A stretch of DNA of 64,000 nucleotides, taken from assembly GCA_019744815.1 (NCBI GenBank), contig JAIEUA010000010.1, forward strand, positions 124,001 to 188,000, given 5' to 3'. Each line of letters starts with the position of its first letter. The first letter of the stretch is position 1. Positions 1 through 10,157 of the stretch are shown one piece after another. A program made the position numbers and the translations under genes. The notes under the pieces are model-generated. The model did no database searches, was not told the origin of the DNA, and saw nothing but the letters and a program-made list of their open reading frames with translations. Source of the DNA: Phycisphaerales bacterium. Lineage in GTDB: Bacteria > Planctomycetota > Phycisphaerae > Phycisphaerales > UBA1924.

Positions 1-2327
1 AAGATAATCACTGTGTACGGCCCGATGCCCACGTTGCCGTTGTAGCTCAGGCCGTCCTTGGCGCCCGCGTTCGCGGTGGTGTCGTTGCTGGCGGTGTTCC
101 CGAAGTCGGCGCTGTAGCCGTTCCAGTCGCTGTTGAAGCGGACCCGCCACGTGCCGCCGCGGGGGAAGCCGATGTTGTAGCTGGCGTAGCTGGTGTTGGC
201 GAAGTTGGCGACGACGACCACATCGTCCTTGGCCCCGCCGTTCTGCCAGCGGTGGAAGGCGATGACCTTGTTGGTGTCGTTGATGTGGAAGACGTTGATG
301 TTGTTGCCGCGCAGGCCTCGGGTGGTGTCGAACCAGTTGCGGCGGAGGCGGATCATGTCGCGGTACATCGTCTGGATGCCGGCGTACGTCGTGGCCTTCG
401 TCCAGTCGACCGGGTCGGTGTCCGCGAAGAAGCCGTCCTCGAGGACCTCCTGCCCCTGGAACATCATCGGGATGCCCGGCGCGGTGAAGACCATGCCGGC
501 GCCGAGCGTGGAACGCTTCTTGCTGAACCACGAGCCCGCGTTGCCGGGCCAGATCTCCTCGGGCACGCGGGAGTGTCCGTTGGCCACCTCGTCGTGGCTC
601 TCGGTGTAGATCACCCGCTGGGTCTGGCTGCCGTTGTAATTGTGCGTCAGGGCGTCGCGCACCGCGAACATGTTGCGGCCCGCATCGCTGGAGTTGATCA
701 CCGCGTCGCGGATCGGGTGCACGAACTGGGCGTCCCACTGGCTGTCAAAGCCCGCGCCGCCCGCGCCCGTCGTCTTGGTGATGTAGTCGTTGTTCTGCAG
801 GTCCTCCGCGATCGAGATGCGGCCCGCGTACTGGGCGTCGATCTCGTTGTTGCAGTACTGCATCAGGCTCCAGCCGTCGGGGATGTCCGTGCCGACGCCG
901 TTGTTGGTGTTGCGGATGTTGACCGTCGAGTCCCAGCGCAGGCCGTCGACGCGGTACTCCTGCAGCCACGACATCACGCTGTCGCGGATGAACGTGCGGA
1001 CCTCGCCGCGGCCGTAGTCCGGGCGCGTGTCGCCCCACGGCGTGCTCGATCGATAATCCTGATAAAAGTAAATGCCGCCCTTGTTGTTCTGCTGCCAGTT
1101 GTCGAACTGCCACATGCCCAGGTCGCTGGGGCCGTAGTGGTTGTGCACGACGTCCTGGATGACCGCGATGCCCCGCTGGTGGCAGGCGTTGACGAACGAC
1201 TTGTAGCCCGCCATCCCGCCGTAGATCGACTCGATCGCGTCCGGATCGGAGGGGTTGTAGCCCCAGGAGAAGTCGCCCGCGAACTCGTTGACGGGCAGCA
1301 CCTCGACCGCGTTGATGCCCAGGGCCTGCAGCTGGTCCAGCTTGGTGATCGCGGTCGCGAACGAGCCGGGGTTCCCGCCCGCGGTGTCGTTGAACGTGCC
1401 GATGTGCATCTCGTACACGACCATTTCGTTCCAGTTGGGCGGCGTGAACGTGGTCTTGGGCTTGCCCGTCACCGACACATCATCGAGCGCAATGCCGTCA
1501 CTGGGGATCGGCGAATTGTCGTACTGCTGCCAGCGGATCTTGAAGCTTGAACCCGGCGTGTAGCCCGCCGCCATCGCGCTCTGCGAGAGGTTGATCGTCT
1601 CGGTCACAAACGTGGACCCGATCGCGGGGAAGCCGTTGACCTTGGTCCAGTTGGTGCCGTCGTTGGAGATGTACACGCCGTCCTGGGTCTGCGTCTCATC
1701 GCCGATGTTGCGGATCTTGTACGTGAGCGACAGCTCGTCGTACGAGGCGCAGTTGAGCGTCAGCGTGAGCTGACTGGTCTCGTACGTGCCGCTGACCGAG
1801 GTATCGAAGATCACGCCCTTGGTTCCCGCGGCCTTGTACCCAGTCGAGAACTGGATCCGCCACGGCCCCGCACCCGACGTGGCCCACCACGCGCCGAAGG
1901 CGCCGGACTCAAAGCCGTCGGTGAAGAGCGTGGTGGTCGCGCCGTAGTCGGACCAGGCGTACGTGTTGGAGCGGATGACCGAATTGCCCGCGCTGTTCAC
2001 GACCTCACGCCCACGCGGGTCCTTGTGCCAGGTGGCGGTGCCGTTGGTGATGACGAACTTGTATTCCTGACCAGCCGTCGCCCCCGGAACATCGACGGAC
2101 CAGTTGCCGTTCCCCTCGCTGACGAGCGGGTTGGCGCTGGCCGAGAACGCGTTGAACGTGCCCGCGACATTGACCGCCGTCGCGTTGGGCGCCCAGACGC
2201 GGAACGTCACGCCGCCGGAATACGGCAGGGCCCCCATGCCCGGCCGAAGCGACTGGGCCGACGCCCCGGCGGCCAATAGCAATGCCACAACGCCCACACG
2301 ACAGATTCGAGTGATCCCACGTTGCAT
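1..2327 (-). CDS. Secreted GH13 alpha-glucan-active enzyme (branching-enzyme-like), C-terminus beyond window
   Basis: The reading frame runs off the left edge, so the C-terminus is missing; about 775 codons are present. The ATG at 2327 has a GGAGAT ribosome site 6 nt upstream. Residues 1-25 form a signal peptide ending in ASAQS, so the protein is exported. About 27-130 resemble the CBM48 / isoamylase N-terminal domain (VTFRVWAPNATAVNVAGTFN). About 135-285 are an inserted beta-rich segment beginning GFESGAFGAWW and ending GIALDDVSVTG, MAM/jelly-roll-like. The GH13 barrel follows: YEMHIGTF, region I DVVHNH, region II GLRWDS (nucleophile Asp), region III IAEDL (acid Glu) and region IV SHDE. The combination is closest to GlgB/GlgX-type enzymes acting on alpha-1,4/1,6 glucans; the exact reaction cannot be assigned. 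Export makes a glycogen biosynthetic role unlikely and favours use of external glucan. Confidence 0.9.
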   Translation of the reverse strand, partial: MQRGITRICRVGVVALLLAAGASAQSLRPGMGALPYSGGVTFRVWAPNATAVNVAGTFNAFSASANPLVSEGNGNWSVDVPGATAGQEYKFVITNGTATWHKDPRGREVVNSAGNSVIRSNTYAWSDYGATTTLFTDGFESGAFGAWWATSGAGPWRIQFSTGYKAAGTKGVIFDTSVSGTYETSQLTLTLNCASYDELSLTYKIRNIGDETQTQDGVYISNDGTNWTKVNGFPAIGSTFVTETINLSQSAMAAGYTPGSSFKIRWQQYDNSPIPSDGIALDDVSVTGKPKTTFTPPNWNEMVVYEMHIGTFNDTAGGNPGSFATAITKLDQLQALGINAVEVLPVNEFAGDFSWGYNPSDPDAIESIYGGMAGYKSFVNACHQRGIAVIQDVVHNHYGPSDLGMWQFDNWQQNNKGGIYFYQDYRSSTPWGDTRPDYGRGEVRTFIRDSVMSWLQEYRVDGLRWDSTVNIRNTNNGVGTDIPDGWSLMQYCNNEIDAQYAGRISIAEDLQNNDYITKTTGAGGAGFDSQWDAQFVHPIRDAVINSSDAGRNMFAVRDALTHNYNGSQTQRVIYTESHDEVANGHSRVPEEIWPGNAGSWFSKKRSTLGAGMVFTAPGIPMMFQGQEVLEDGFFADTDPVDWTKATTYAGIQTMYRDMIRLRRNWFDTTRGLRGNNINVFHINDTNKVIAFHRWQNGGAKDDVVVVANFANTSYASYNIGFPRGGTWRVRFNSDWNGYSADFGNTASNDTTANAGAKDGLSYNGNVGIGPYTVII

Positions 2328-2560
2328 GAAGATCTCCAATGGCCAGGCCCGCGCAAGGGGGCCGGCGATCGCTGCTCAGGCTGATGCACGGAGAGCGAGA
2401 TCAGCCTACCGAAGGGTGGGTAATTGTGGGAAACAATCCGTGGGAACGCCGCAGAACTCCGGCGTGCGATCGGAAGGATTCCGGAACCCGCGATTCCCCC
2501 GGCTGGCGAGGGAGGGCACGCGGATCAGCCGGATGTGGTCGGGAGCGACCATCGGGTGAC
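2328..2560. other. Intergenic gap upstream of the GH13 gene
   Basis: No convincing gene is seen here. The leftward strand should hold the promoter and 5' leader of the GH13 gene, but no good -35/-10 pair was recognised. The small open frames on both strands lack ribosome sites and recognisable products. The 16S terminator borders the gap on its right side. Confidence 0.5.
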
Positions 2561-2593
2561 AAAACGAAAACACCCCGCCGTGAAGCGGGGTGT
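2561..2593 (-). terminator. Intrinsic terminator of the 16S rRNA transcript
   Basis: A 9-bp perfect stem (ACACCCCGC at 2570-2578 pairing with 2585-2593, loop of 6) is followed in the leftward direction by TTTTCGTTTT. It lies about 170 nt past the 16S 3' end and there is no 23S, 5S or tRNA before it, so it ends a transcript carrying 16S only. Confidence 0.8.
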
Positions 2594-2698
2594 ATCGCCG
2601 GCAAATGCCGGGTCAGCAAAGAACAGTTGGGTCGCCGGGACTTGCGTTGCCGCTCGTCCTCACGCGGGTCGAAACCCGCGGCGAGAATGTGTTGACAT

Positions 2699-2744
2699 AC
2701 CAGAGTGAGATCGCTCTCGGGTTGGATAAATCCAACCCTCTGGT
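2699..2744 (-). other. Three-way-junction RNA fold downstream of the 16S gene
   Basis: The segment folds perfectly into a closing stem ACCAGA (2699-2704) with TCTGGT (2739-2744) that encloses two hairpins: GAGA/TCTC (2707-2710 and 2715-2718) and GGGTTGGA/TCCAACCC (2719-2726 and 2731-2738). It lies 18 nt beyond the 16S 3' end and is transcribed with it, so it may be a processing element for 3' maturation. A further hairpin, CGCGGGT/ACCCGCG, lies near 2660-2677. Confidence 0.5.
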
Positions 2745-2755
2745 CTAAGGAAATC

Positions 2756-4245
<1,490 letters not shown>

Positions 4246-4695
4246 TTTTCTTGGTCCCACCGATCACCTTGCGGCTTTCGGAAGGGGAATTTCAAGAGAA
4301 GCGTTGACCTGTTCTCCCTCTACCCGTTCCACCAGCCGAAGCTGATTTCCCGGAAAGAGGGTGGTCTTCGCCCGACAGATCTTGCGATCTGCCGAGCCCG
4401 TTGAAGTTCTCAACGGTTGTTTCACTCTCGTGAATCGATAGGTATTTCACCTTCAATATCAACCACGACGAGAATGAAGTCCAAGCTGTGAATCTTGGAC
4501 GGCTCACCCGTACCGACGTGTTGTAGCGTCGATCGGGCTTTTGTAAAATCGGCACCGGACAGCTTGAGCCAAGCCTCCACGTAGCGTGGATGTCCGAGCC
4601 GCACATTCTCGCGCGGATCCCAACTGTTCAATTGTCAGAGAGTGACACCTTCGGGCCTACGCCCGTTGGCGTGCCGAGCATTTCGGCAGGGAGTA
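4246..4695 (-). other. Long transcribed leader of the 16S rRNA
   Basis: About 450 nt lie between the 16S 5' end and the putative promoter. The stretch contains no convincing gene. It contains hairpins such as CAGATC-TTGC-GATCTG near 4376-4391 and the repeated element CCGTTGAGAACTTCAACGG near 4400, typical of rRNA leader and processing structures. Open frames on either strand here have no ribosome sites or recognisable products. Confidence 0.55.
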
Positions 4696-4723
4696 AGTCT
4701 AACCCTTCGCCCCCGCCGGTCAA
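4696..4723 (-). promoter_or_regulatory. Putative sigma-70-type promoter of the 16S gene
   Basis: Reading leftwards, TTGACC (4718-4723) and TAGACT (4696-4701) are separated by 16 bp: 5 of 6 and 4 of 6 matches to the consensus. It lies upstream of the 16S leader and downstream of the convergent comF end. The same TTGAC-N16-TAGACT arrangement recurs before the gene at 63564. Placement is by motif only; a closer promoter within the leader is not excluded. Confidence 0.5.
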
Positions 4724-4833
4724 GTGACGACGCCTTCTCCGAACGTGAAATTTCGTCTAAACATCGGATTCAGGGAGAGTTGCGCCCCGCAGTTCTCGCG
4801 CCCGCTGCCCCCTCTCCGCCGCCTCCATCCCCC

Positions 4834-5970
4834 TTACCCACGCGGTCCCGGACCGCCTTGACCTCGGGTCCTCGCTACAGCCACTGTGCAGGCCATCATT
4901 ATAGGACTAATAGCCTCTTTGGCCTTTGCTCCCCCCGCTTTCCCCGCCTCCATGCCTCGCACCAGCGTTCGGCAGGCCTCCGACATCGTCGCCCCGGTTG
5001 TTCGCACATCGTCCACCACAATCACCAGTCGCTTGGCTCGCAGCCCCCCCACCAGCCCACGACACGAGAACGAGCCCGCGACGTTCCGCCGCCGCTCACT
5101 CGTCGGCACCGACCACTGCGTCGGTCGATGCCGCCGCTTGAGCGCTCGCACCAGCGGCACGCCGCTCTCCCGCGCCACCGCCCGCGCGATGATCGCGGTG
5201 TGATCAACCCCACGCGCGATCCGTCGCCAAGGCGTCGTCGGGATCGGCACGATCGCCGCGTCTTGACGCTCGACGCCCAGCCGCGCGAGCTCCGCGTGCA
5301 CGCGCTCTCCCAACAACGCGCCCAATCGCTCGCCGTGGGCTCTAATCGCGTGGAACTTCAGCTCGCGTATGGCGCCGGCCAGCACACCCTCGTACGCGCC
5401 GAGCCGCAGAAAGCGATCCCACGCGAGTTTCTTGTCGCGGCAGCGAGCGCAGGTTGCCGGGTCGCTCAGCGTGTCGAGTTCGTACTCGCCGACCGTCACG
5501 CCGCAGCGCGGGCAGAAGTCGCCGTCTTCATCGGCCAACCATCCCGCATCCCGGGCGCGAACGTCCCAGGACGCCGACACGCGTCCCAAGTAGGCAATCT
5601 CGAACGCTTCGATCCAGCGAGCCAATCCGCGGACCGGCGAGTGCGGCGAGGCCTCGCGAGGCTCGGCCTCCACGGGATCGGTGTCCTCCGCCTCGGGCGG
5701 CACGAACTCCGGTTCGGACCAATCGAGATCATCGATGGCGAGTTCATCCGCTTCACTCGCCTCGAATGCTCGATCATCGTCGAGGCGGCTTGAACGAGAG
5801 GAGAGGCGGTGTCTCGCCCCGGCCTCCATCGGTTTCGCGGGCGCGTTGAGTTCGGTCGCCGGCAGCTTCGTGGGCGGCCAGCTGAACCGTGGTTGCTTCG
5901 GGTCTTCATCCTCATCCCGCATGCGACGCAGCCTACCCGACGGATCGCGATCAGGCGATGGCACATCCAC
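4834..5970 (-). CDS. ComF-family phosphoribosyltransferase-like protein
   Basis: ComF-type proteins have a zinc-finger-like Cys region followed by a type I phosphoribosyltransferase fold; in naturally competent bacteria ComF helps DNA uptake, but many homologues have no known role. Here a CPRC...CARC four-cysteine module is followed by LKFHAIRAHGERLG, VPIPTTPWRRIARGVDH and the PRPP-binding signature VIVVDDVRTTGAT, which is the ComF order. About 130 N-terminal residues before the Cys module are acidic, variable and longer than usual. The GTG at 5970 is 12 bp after the GT2 gene; an ATG at 5922 (MRDEDED) is an alternative start with a better AGG upstream. It is the last gene of the leftward FIST-hldE-GT2-comF run. 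No partner competence genes are visible in the window. Confidence 0.85.
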   Translation of the reverse strand: MDVPSPDRDPSGRLRRMRDEDEDPKQPRFSWPPTKLPATELNAPAKPMEAGARHRLSSRSSRLDDDRAFEASEADELAIDDLDWSEPEFVPPEAEDTDPVEAEPREASPHSPVRGLARWIEAFEIAYLGRVSASWDVRARDAGWLADEDGDFCPRCGVTVGEYELDTLSDPATCARCRDKKLAWDRFLRLGAYEGVLAGAIRELKFHAIRAHGERLGALLGERVHAELARLGVERQDAAIVPIPTTPWRRIARGVDHTAIIARAVARESGVPLVRALKRRHRPTQWSVPTSERRRNVAGSFSCRGLVGGLRAKRLVIVVDDVRTTGATMSEACRTLVRGMEAGKAGGAKAKEAISPIMMACTVAVARTRGQGGPGPRG

Positions 5971-5982
5971 GGGCCGGCTGCT

Positions 5983-7131
5983 CTACGCGGCGAGGCGGGC
6001 CGCGGCGGGGCGGACCCCGATTTCCATCCACGGCAGCAGAATCCGCTTGGCGGGGAACTGCAACCGAGCGTCGGCCGCCGCATCGCCCATCGGCCCCGGC
6101 GACAGCGTGCCGACCACGATCACATCCGCCCGCTCGGCCAACCGGGTCTGGCCGGGGCGGAGCACCGCGGTCTCGACCCCCATCTCCCGCAGTGCCCGCA
6201 CGATGAGCTTGACGTTCTTGCCGGGCGCGATCACCGCCGCCGACGCGAACGGCTTGTGCTTCCAGGCCGCATGAAGCGCGGCACGCGCGTGAGTCAGTCC
6301 CGTCAACCGGTCGTATTGCTCCCGCGACAGCGGCGTCCGCGGCTGATCGGCGATCGTGGCGATCAGGTCCTGAAGCCCCGCGAGATACCCCCCCACCGCT
6401 CGCTCCTTTCGTGCGATCAAGAGATAGCGAGAAACGGTTTCCCAGAGATCCGCAAAGAGGTCCGACGACGGCGTGTAGCGTGCCTGCACCCAGGCGTTGT
6501 TCCGGACCAGCCGGCGCACGATCCTCGAGAAGTCGCGGTTGGTGGACACCTTGCGGTGCAGCACCCGGAAGCGCGGGTCGAAGGAGATCCGGTGCCCCGC
6601 CGCGATGAGGCGTGCAGCGAGGTCGTACTCCTCGGCGTAGTAATCAAACGTTGCGTCGTAGCCGCCGAGCTCTTCGAAGACACGGCGGCGGATCGCGACG
6701 CCGCAGCCGATGAAGACCTCGGGCAGGCCGCCGGCTTCATGCCGCTGCGGCTCGCCTTCCGCGCGGGGCAGAAAGATCTCGGCCTGGATCGCGGCGACAT
6801 CGGGCGGTGCCTCTCGGATCGCGTCGAACAGCCCGGCATCGAGCGGAGCCGAATCATCGTCGAGCATCACGATCCATTCGACCTGGGGGGACGCGGCACG
6901 CACGCACGCGTTCCGGGCCGCCGCGGCCTCGTTGGTCGATCGCTCCAAGACGTGCACCGGCAAGCCGTTGCGCAGCGCGCCGGGGATGTCGAGCGGGATC
7001 GCGCTGGCGTTGTCGGCGATCAGGACCTCGGCCCCGCCGATCGCGGCGTGGCTTCCCAGGTGATCGATCGCGAGGAGCGTGCGGCGCACCTCGTCGTGTC
7101 GGTCGCGAGTAGGGAAGACGTAGGCGATCAT
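5983..7131 (-). CDS. Glycosyltransferase family 2
   Basis: The N-terminus MIAYVFPTRDR, the ADNAS turn and the VMLDDDSAPLD stretch (Asp-rich metal/nucleotide-sugar site) define a GT-A fold family 2 transferase. GGYDATFDYYAEEYDLAARL in the middle is the usual acceptor/catalytic region with an ED-like acidic pair. The last 100 residues form a Rossmann-like tail (VIAPGKNVKLIVRALREMG) that is not part of the standard GT2 catalytic domain and may bind a nucleotide or a partner. No membrane segments are seen, so it is cytoplasmic. It starts 12 bp after the HldE-like gene, suggesting that it adds a sugar to the same surface glycan for which the heptose precursor is made. Confidence 0.85.
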   Translation of the reverse strand: MIAYVFPTRDRHDEVRRTLLAIDHLGSHAAIGGAEVLIADNASAIPLDIPGALRNGLPVHVLERSTNEAAAARNACVRAASPQVEWIVMLDDDSAPLDAGLFDAIREAPPDVAAIQAEIFLPRAEGEPQRHEAGGLPEVFIGCGVAIRRRVFEELGGYDATFDYYAEEYDLAARLIAAGHRISFDPRFRVLHRKVSTNRDFSRIVRRLVRNNAWVQARYTPSSDLFADLWETVSRYLLIARKERAVGGYLAGLQDLIATIADQPRTPLSREQYDRLTGLTHARAALHAAWKHKPFASAAVIAPGKNVKLIVRALREMGVETAVLRPGQTRLAERADVIVVGTLSPGPMGDAAADARLQFPAKRILLPWMEIGVRPAAARLAA

Positions 7132-7143
7132 GCGTCGTCCTGA

Positions 7144-8757
7144 TCAGGCCCCCAGAGCGACGGGATGCCCGGGTCGCGCGCCGGTGGCGGGCGCGAACGC
7201 GAGGCGTGCGGTGTGGGCCCGAACGACGCCGTGGCGCAGCTCGGCCGCCGTCACCGGAATGTTTCCTAGCCGCTGCGCCTGAGCCGCGGCGCTGATCGAG
7301 CCCAGGAACGCGGCCTGCAGCAGCGAGCCGCCGCTGGCGAGCGTCAGCGTGGCGGCCGCGAGCAGCGAGTCGCCGCAGCCCAGCGGATCGACCGCGAACC
7401 CCGCGAGCGCGGGCACGTGCTCGCTCTTGAGTCGGGTGGCGAAACCGGTCGCCTCGGCCGCGTGCTCGAGCCGATCGAAGGCGATGACCCCTTCGGGTCC
7501 CATCGTCACCATGGCCGCCCGCGACTGGGTTTGTTCGAGCAGGTCGTACACCGCGGTGGGGATCGATTCGTCGAACCGACGCGTGGCCTCTCGGAGCTCG
7601 CGTTCGCTGGGGCAGAGAAGGTCCATGCCGCGGAAGTGCATGAGCGCGGAGCGCCGGCCCGAGACATCGCCGGTGAGCGTGCCCACGCGCGGGCGGAGGC
7701 CTGTCGCCAGCCGCGAGACCACGCCCGCGCTGAGAAGCCCGTTGCCGAAATCCGCGATCACCGCCGCGTCGTAGCCGTCGACCAGGGCGCGGTCCACCAG
7801 CTCGTCCTGGGCTCGGGCGTCGAGCACCAAGGGCGAGAGGTTGTTGAGCTTCATCACCTTCTGCGCACCGACCAAAAACCGCTGTTTTTCAGCCAAAGGA
7901 TCGTCGATCTCGAGCGCCTGCACGTCGACGCCCTCGCCGATCAATCGCTGGCTCATCGCGTGGCCTTGCAGCGAGATCGGCAGCGCGGTCAGCAGCGTCG
8001 GGCGACCGCCCATGGTCGCGATCTGGCGTGCGATCACCGCGGCCCCGCCGTCATAGGTGCGGCGTTCGAGCGGCCGCAGCGTCATGACCGGAGACTCCGA
8101 CGCGACGTCGGGCTGATCGCAGTGGACGTAGGTATCGAGGATCGACTCGCCGATGACGAGGACCTTCTTGCCGCGGAAGGCGGAGATCAGACCGGTGAGC
8201 GTGGGACCGGCGAGCGACTCGTTCTCGAGCAGTTGCTTCAGCCGGGTGTGATACGGATCGATCGAGGATTCCATCGCGCCGATGAGCGCGGTCGAGGAGA
8301 AGACCACGTCGCCGGAGGAAAAGACCACGCGCCCGCCATGGCGCTCCACCGCGTCGCGTTCGGCGTGGAACCTCGGATCGTTGTTGGTCTCGTACTCGCG
8401 TCCCTTCACGTAGACGTCGGGCCGCACGCTCTCCAGCAACACCAGCGCGGTCGCCTCGTGATCGATGTAGACCCAGTCGACACAATCCAGCTCGGCGAGA
8501 TTCTCCGCCCGCAGCTCCTGCGGGATCAGGGGCGAGCCGCCGCGCTTCTGATAGCTGTCGTCGCCCGTGATCGACACCAGCAGCAGATCGCCGTGGCTCC
8601 GGGCCTGACGCAGGTGTCGGACGTGCCCGGGGTGCACGATGTCGAAGCAGCCGTGGCACTGCACGACCGCGCGGCCTTCGCGCCGGGCTTGCTCCCGGCG
8701 GAGCAGCAGCTCCTCGCGCGACACGATCTTGCTCGCCAGCTTGCTCGAAACGGACAT
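7144..8757 (-). CDS. Bifunctional heptose-1-phosphate nucleotidyltransferase / PfkB heptose kinase (HldE-like, domains swapped)
   Basis: Makes activated heptose for lipopolysaccharide if the assignment is right. Residues about 30-165 are a nucleotidyltransferase with GCFDIVHPGH (HxGH at 42-45) and VYVKGREYE; residues about 205-515 are a PfkB-type sugar kinase (VLVIGESILDTYV, YDGGAAVIARQI, and VDPLGCGDSL as the GAGD-type catalytic loop with Cys for Ala). In E. coli HldE the kinase comes first; here the order is reversed. The ATG at 8757 (MSVSSKL) gives a family-like start; a longer frame reaches back to 8955 but would overlap the FIST gene. It sits 71 bp after the FIST gene and 12 bp before the GT2, in the same transcription direction. 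Confidence 0.88.
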   Translation of the reverse strand: MSVSSKLASKIVSREELLLRREQARREGRAVVQCHGCFDIVHPGHVRHLRQARSHGDLLLVSITGDDSYQKRGGSPLIPQELRAENLAELDCVDWVYIDHEATALVLLESVRPDVYVKGREYETNNDPRFHAERDAVERHGGRVVFSSGDVVFSSTALIGAMESSIDPYHTRLKQLLENESLAGPTLTGLISAFRGKKVLVIGESILDTYVHCDQPDVASESPVMTLRPLERRTYDGGAAVIARQIATMGGRPTLLTALPISLQGHAMSQRLIGEGVDVQALEIDDPLAEKQRFLVGAQKVMKLNNLSPLVLDARAQDELVDRALVDGYDAAVIADFGNGLLSAGVVSRLATGLRPRVGTLTGDVSGRRSALMHFRGMDLLCPSERELREATRRFDESIPTAVYDLLEQTQSRAAMVTMGPEGVIAFDRLEHAAEATGFATRLKSEHVPALAGFAVDPLGCGDSLLAAATLTLASGGSLLQAAFLGSISAAAQAQRLGNIPVTAAELRHGVVRAHTARLAFAPATGARPGHPVALGA

Positions 8758-8828
8758 GCCTCTGTTATCGGTCAGTCCGAGCCATGGGATGATCGGACTT
8801 GGTCGACGGTCGGCAACTTTTGCCGCAG

Positions 8829-10157
8829 CTAGACCTTGGCTCGGAACAAGGCGACGCAGGCGGTGTTGCCGTGGAGGTAGGAGTCGGCGCCGACGGGGCC
8901 GATCTCGCCCGAGGCGAAGAAGCCGGCCAGCGGGAATCCGGCGGTGGAGCTCCACGCCCCCGCTGGCACCGTGGAGGGCAAGATCATCGAGCCGGGCTTG
9001 GCGAGTTGCTCGCCGGCGCGGACGGCGGCGAAGGCTCTGGAGATCGACTCGGCGTCGTGGTTGGGCTTGCTGAACAGACGCGTGCCGCGGCCGTTGCAGG
9101 AGACGAGCATCGCTCCGGCGGGGCGGTCGTGGAGGCGCTGGGAGTCGAGAAGCAGGCCCAGGTCCTGAGCGGCGGTGTCGGCGTCGCGGACGTGGAACTG
9201 CACAGTCTGTCCGACGCGAACGAAATCGGCGACGGCGATCGCGCCCGAGCCGGGGTCTTCGCCGACGACGGCGCGGATGAGGAAGTCGCTGCGACCGAAG
9301 CGGTCTTTGTACTCGTTGATCACGCGGCCGACGAACAGGCCCGACGAGAGCGCGGCACGCTCTTCGGGGTTCATGTCGGTGACGACCTCACGCATCACAT
9401 CGCGGGCGGGGCGGCCTCCCAGTTGCAGAATGAGATTGTTGCGGGCCTTGGTGATGACCATCGGGGTCGCAACGGGGCGGCAGCCCTGGCTGACGAGCGC
9501 ATCGACGATGACGGGGCCGGAGATGGTCACGCCCACCGCGCCGAAGCGGAGCACGCGGTCGTTGTGGAAGAGCGCGTTGCCGCCGGGGGCGCGGGCGGCG
9601 GAGGCGAGGCCGCCGAAGACGATGCCAGCGGGCTTGCCGGAGTCGTCACGCTGTCGGGCCTTGTTGAGCGCGGGGATGAGCTGGAGCGCGGGGATGCTGA
9701 AGGGATCGGCGAAAACGAAGACCGCGGCCGTGTCGGTGGCGGCGCCGATTCCTCCAGAGAGGACGGCGACATGCTCGGGCTCGGTGGCGTCGAGGGGCGG
9801 GAAGGAGTCGGAGGTGAAGGCGCTCAAGCGTGCGCCCGGGAGCGAGAGCGCGAGGATCGAGAGGCCGGGGGTGCGCTCGAGCTCGGTCGTCGCGCCGGCG
9901 ACCGATTCCGCCGAGACGCCGATGGTGTGGATGGGCCGCAACCGGGTGCGGACCTTGGCCGAGATGTCGGCGGCCCGCTCGACGTGGTGCGAGGTGAAGA
10001 AGACGAAGGCGAGATCGCAGGGTGCGCCCGCGAGCTGGATGAGGCACTCGTCGCACGCGGCGGCGGCGGCCTTGACGGGATCGGTCTGGGCCGACAGCCC
10101 GGAGGCGACGACGATGCCGCGGTTGCCGCTGGGTGTTGGAATCTCTCCCTGATCCAC
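8829..10157 (-). CDS. FIST domain sensory protein
   Basis: FIST N and C domains are predicted intracellular small-ligand sensors, often of amino acids, and are widespread in signalling proteins. The N half starts near residue 15 (IVVASGLSAQTDP), includes CDLAFVFFTSHHVERA and the turn HTIGVSAESVAG; the C half ends with the typical GFFASGEIGPVG...GNTACVALF. There is no attached kinase, cyclase or transmitter domain, so this is a stand-alone sensor. The start is the GTG at 10157, preceded by TAGGG; no better ATG is seen. It is the first gene of the run leading to the HldE-like enzyme, GT2 and ComF, but a functional link to them is only inferred. Confidence 0.87.
   Translation of the reverse strand: MDQGEIPTPSGNRGIVVASGLSAQTDPVKAAAAACDECLIQLAGAPCDLAFVFFTSHHVERAADISAKVRTRLRPIHTIGVSAESVAGATTELERTPGLSILALSLPGARLSAFTSDSFPPLDATEPEHVAVLSGGIGAATDTAAVFVFADPFSIPALQLIPALNKARQRDDSGKPAGIVFGGLASAARAPGGNALFHNDRVLRFGAVGVTISGPVIVDALVSQGCRPVATPMVITKARNNLILQLGGRPARDVMREVVTDMNPEERAALSSGLFVGRVINEYKDRFGRSDFLIRAVVGEDPGSGAIAVADFVRVGQTVQFHVRDADTAAQDLGLLLDSQRLHDRPAGAMLVSCNGRGTRLFSKPNHDAESISRAFAAVRAGEQLAKPGSMILPSTVPAGAWSSTAGFPLAGFFASGEIGPVGADSYLHGNTACVALFRAKV

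Noticed and set aside
252-1550. Long open frame on the plus strand (432 codons) rich in Val, Arg, Asp and His
   Set aside because: It is the complement of the real GH13 gene and has a composition typical of antisense frames in GC-rich DNA.
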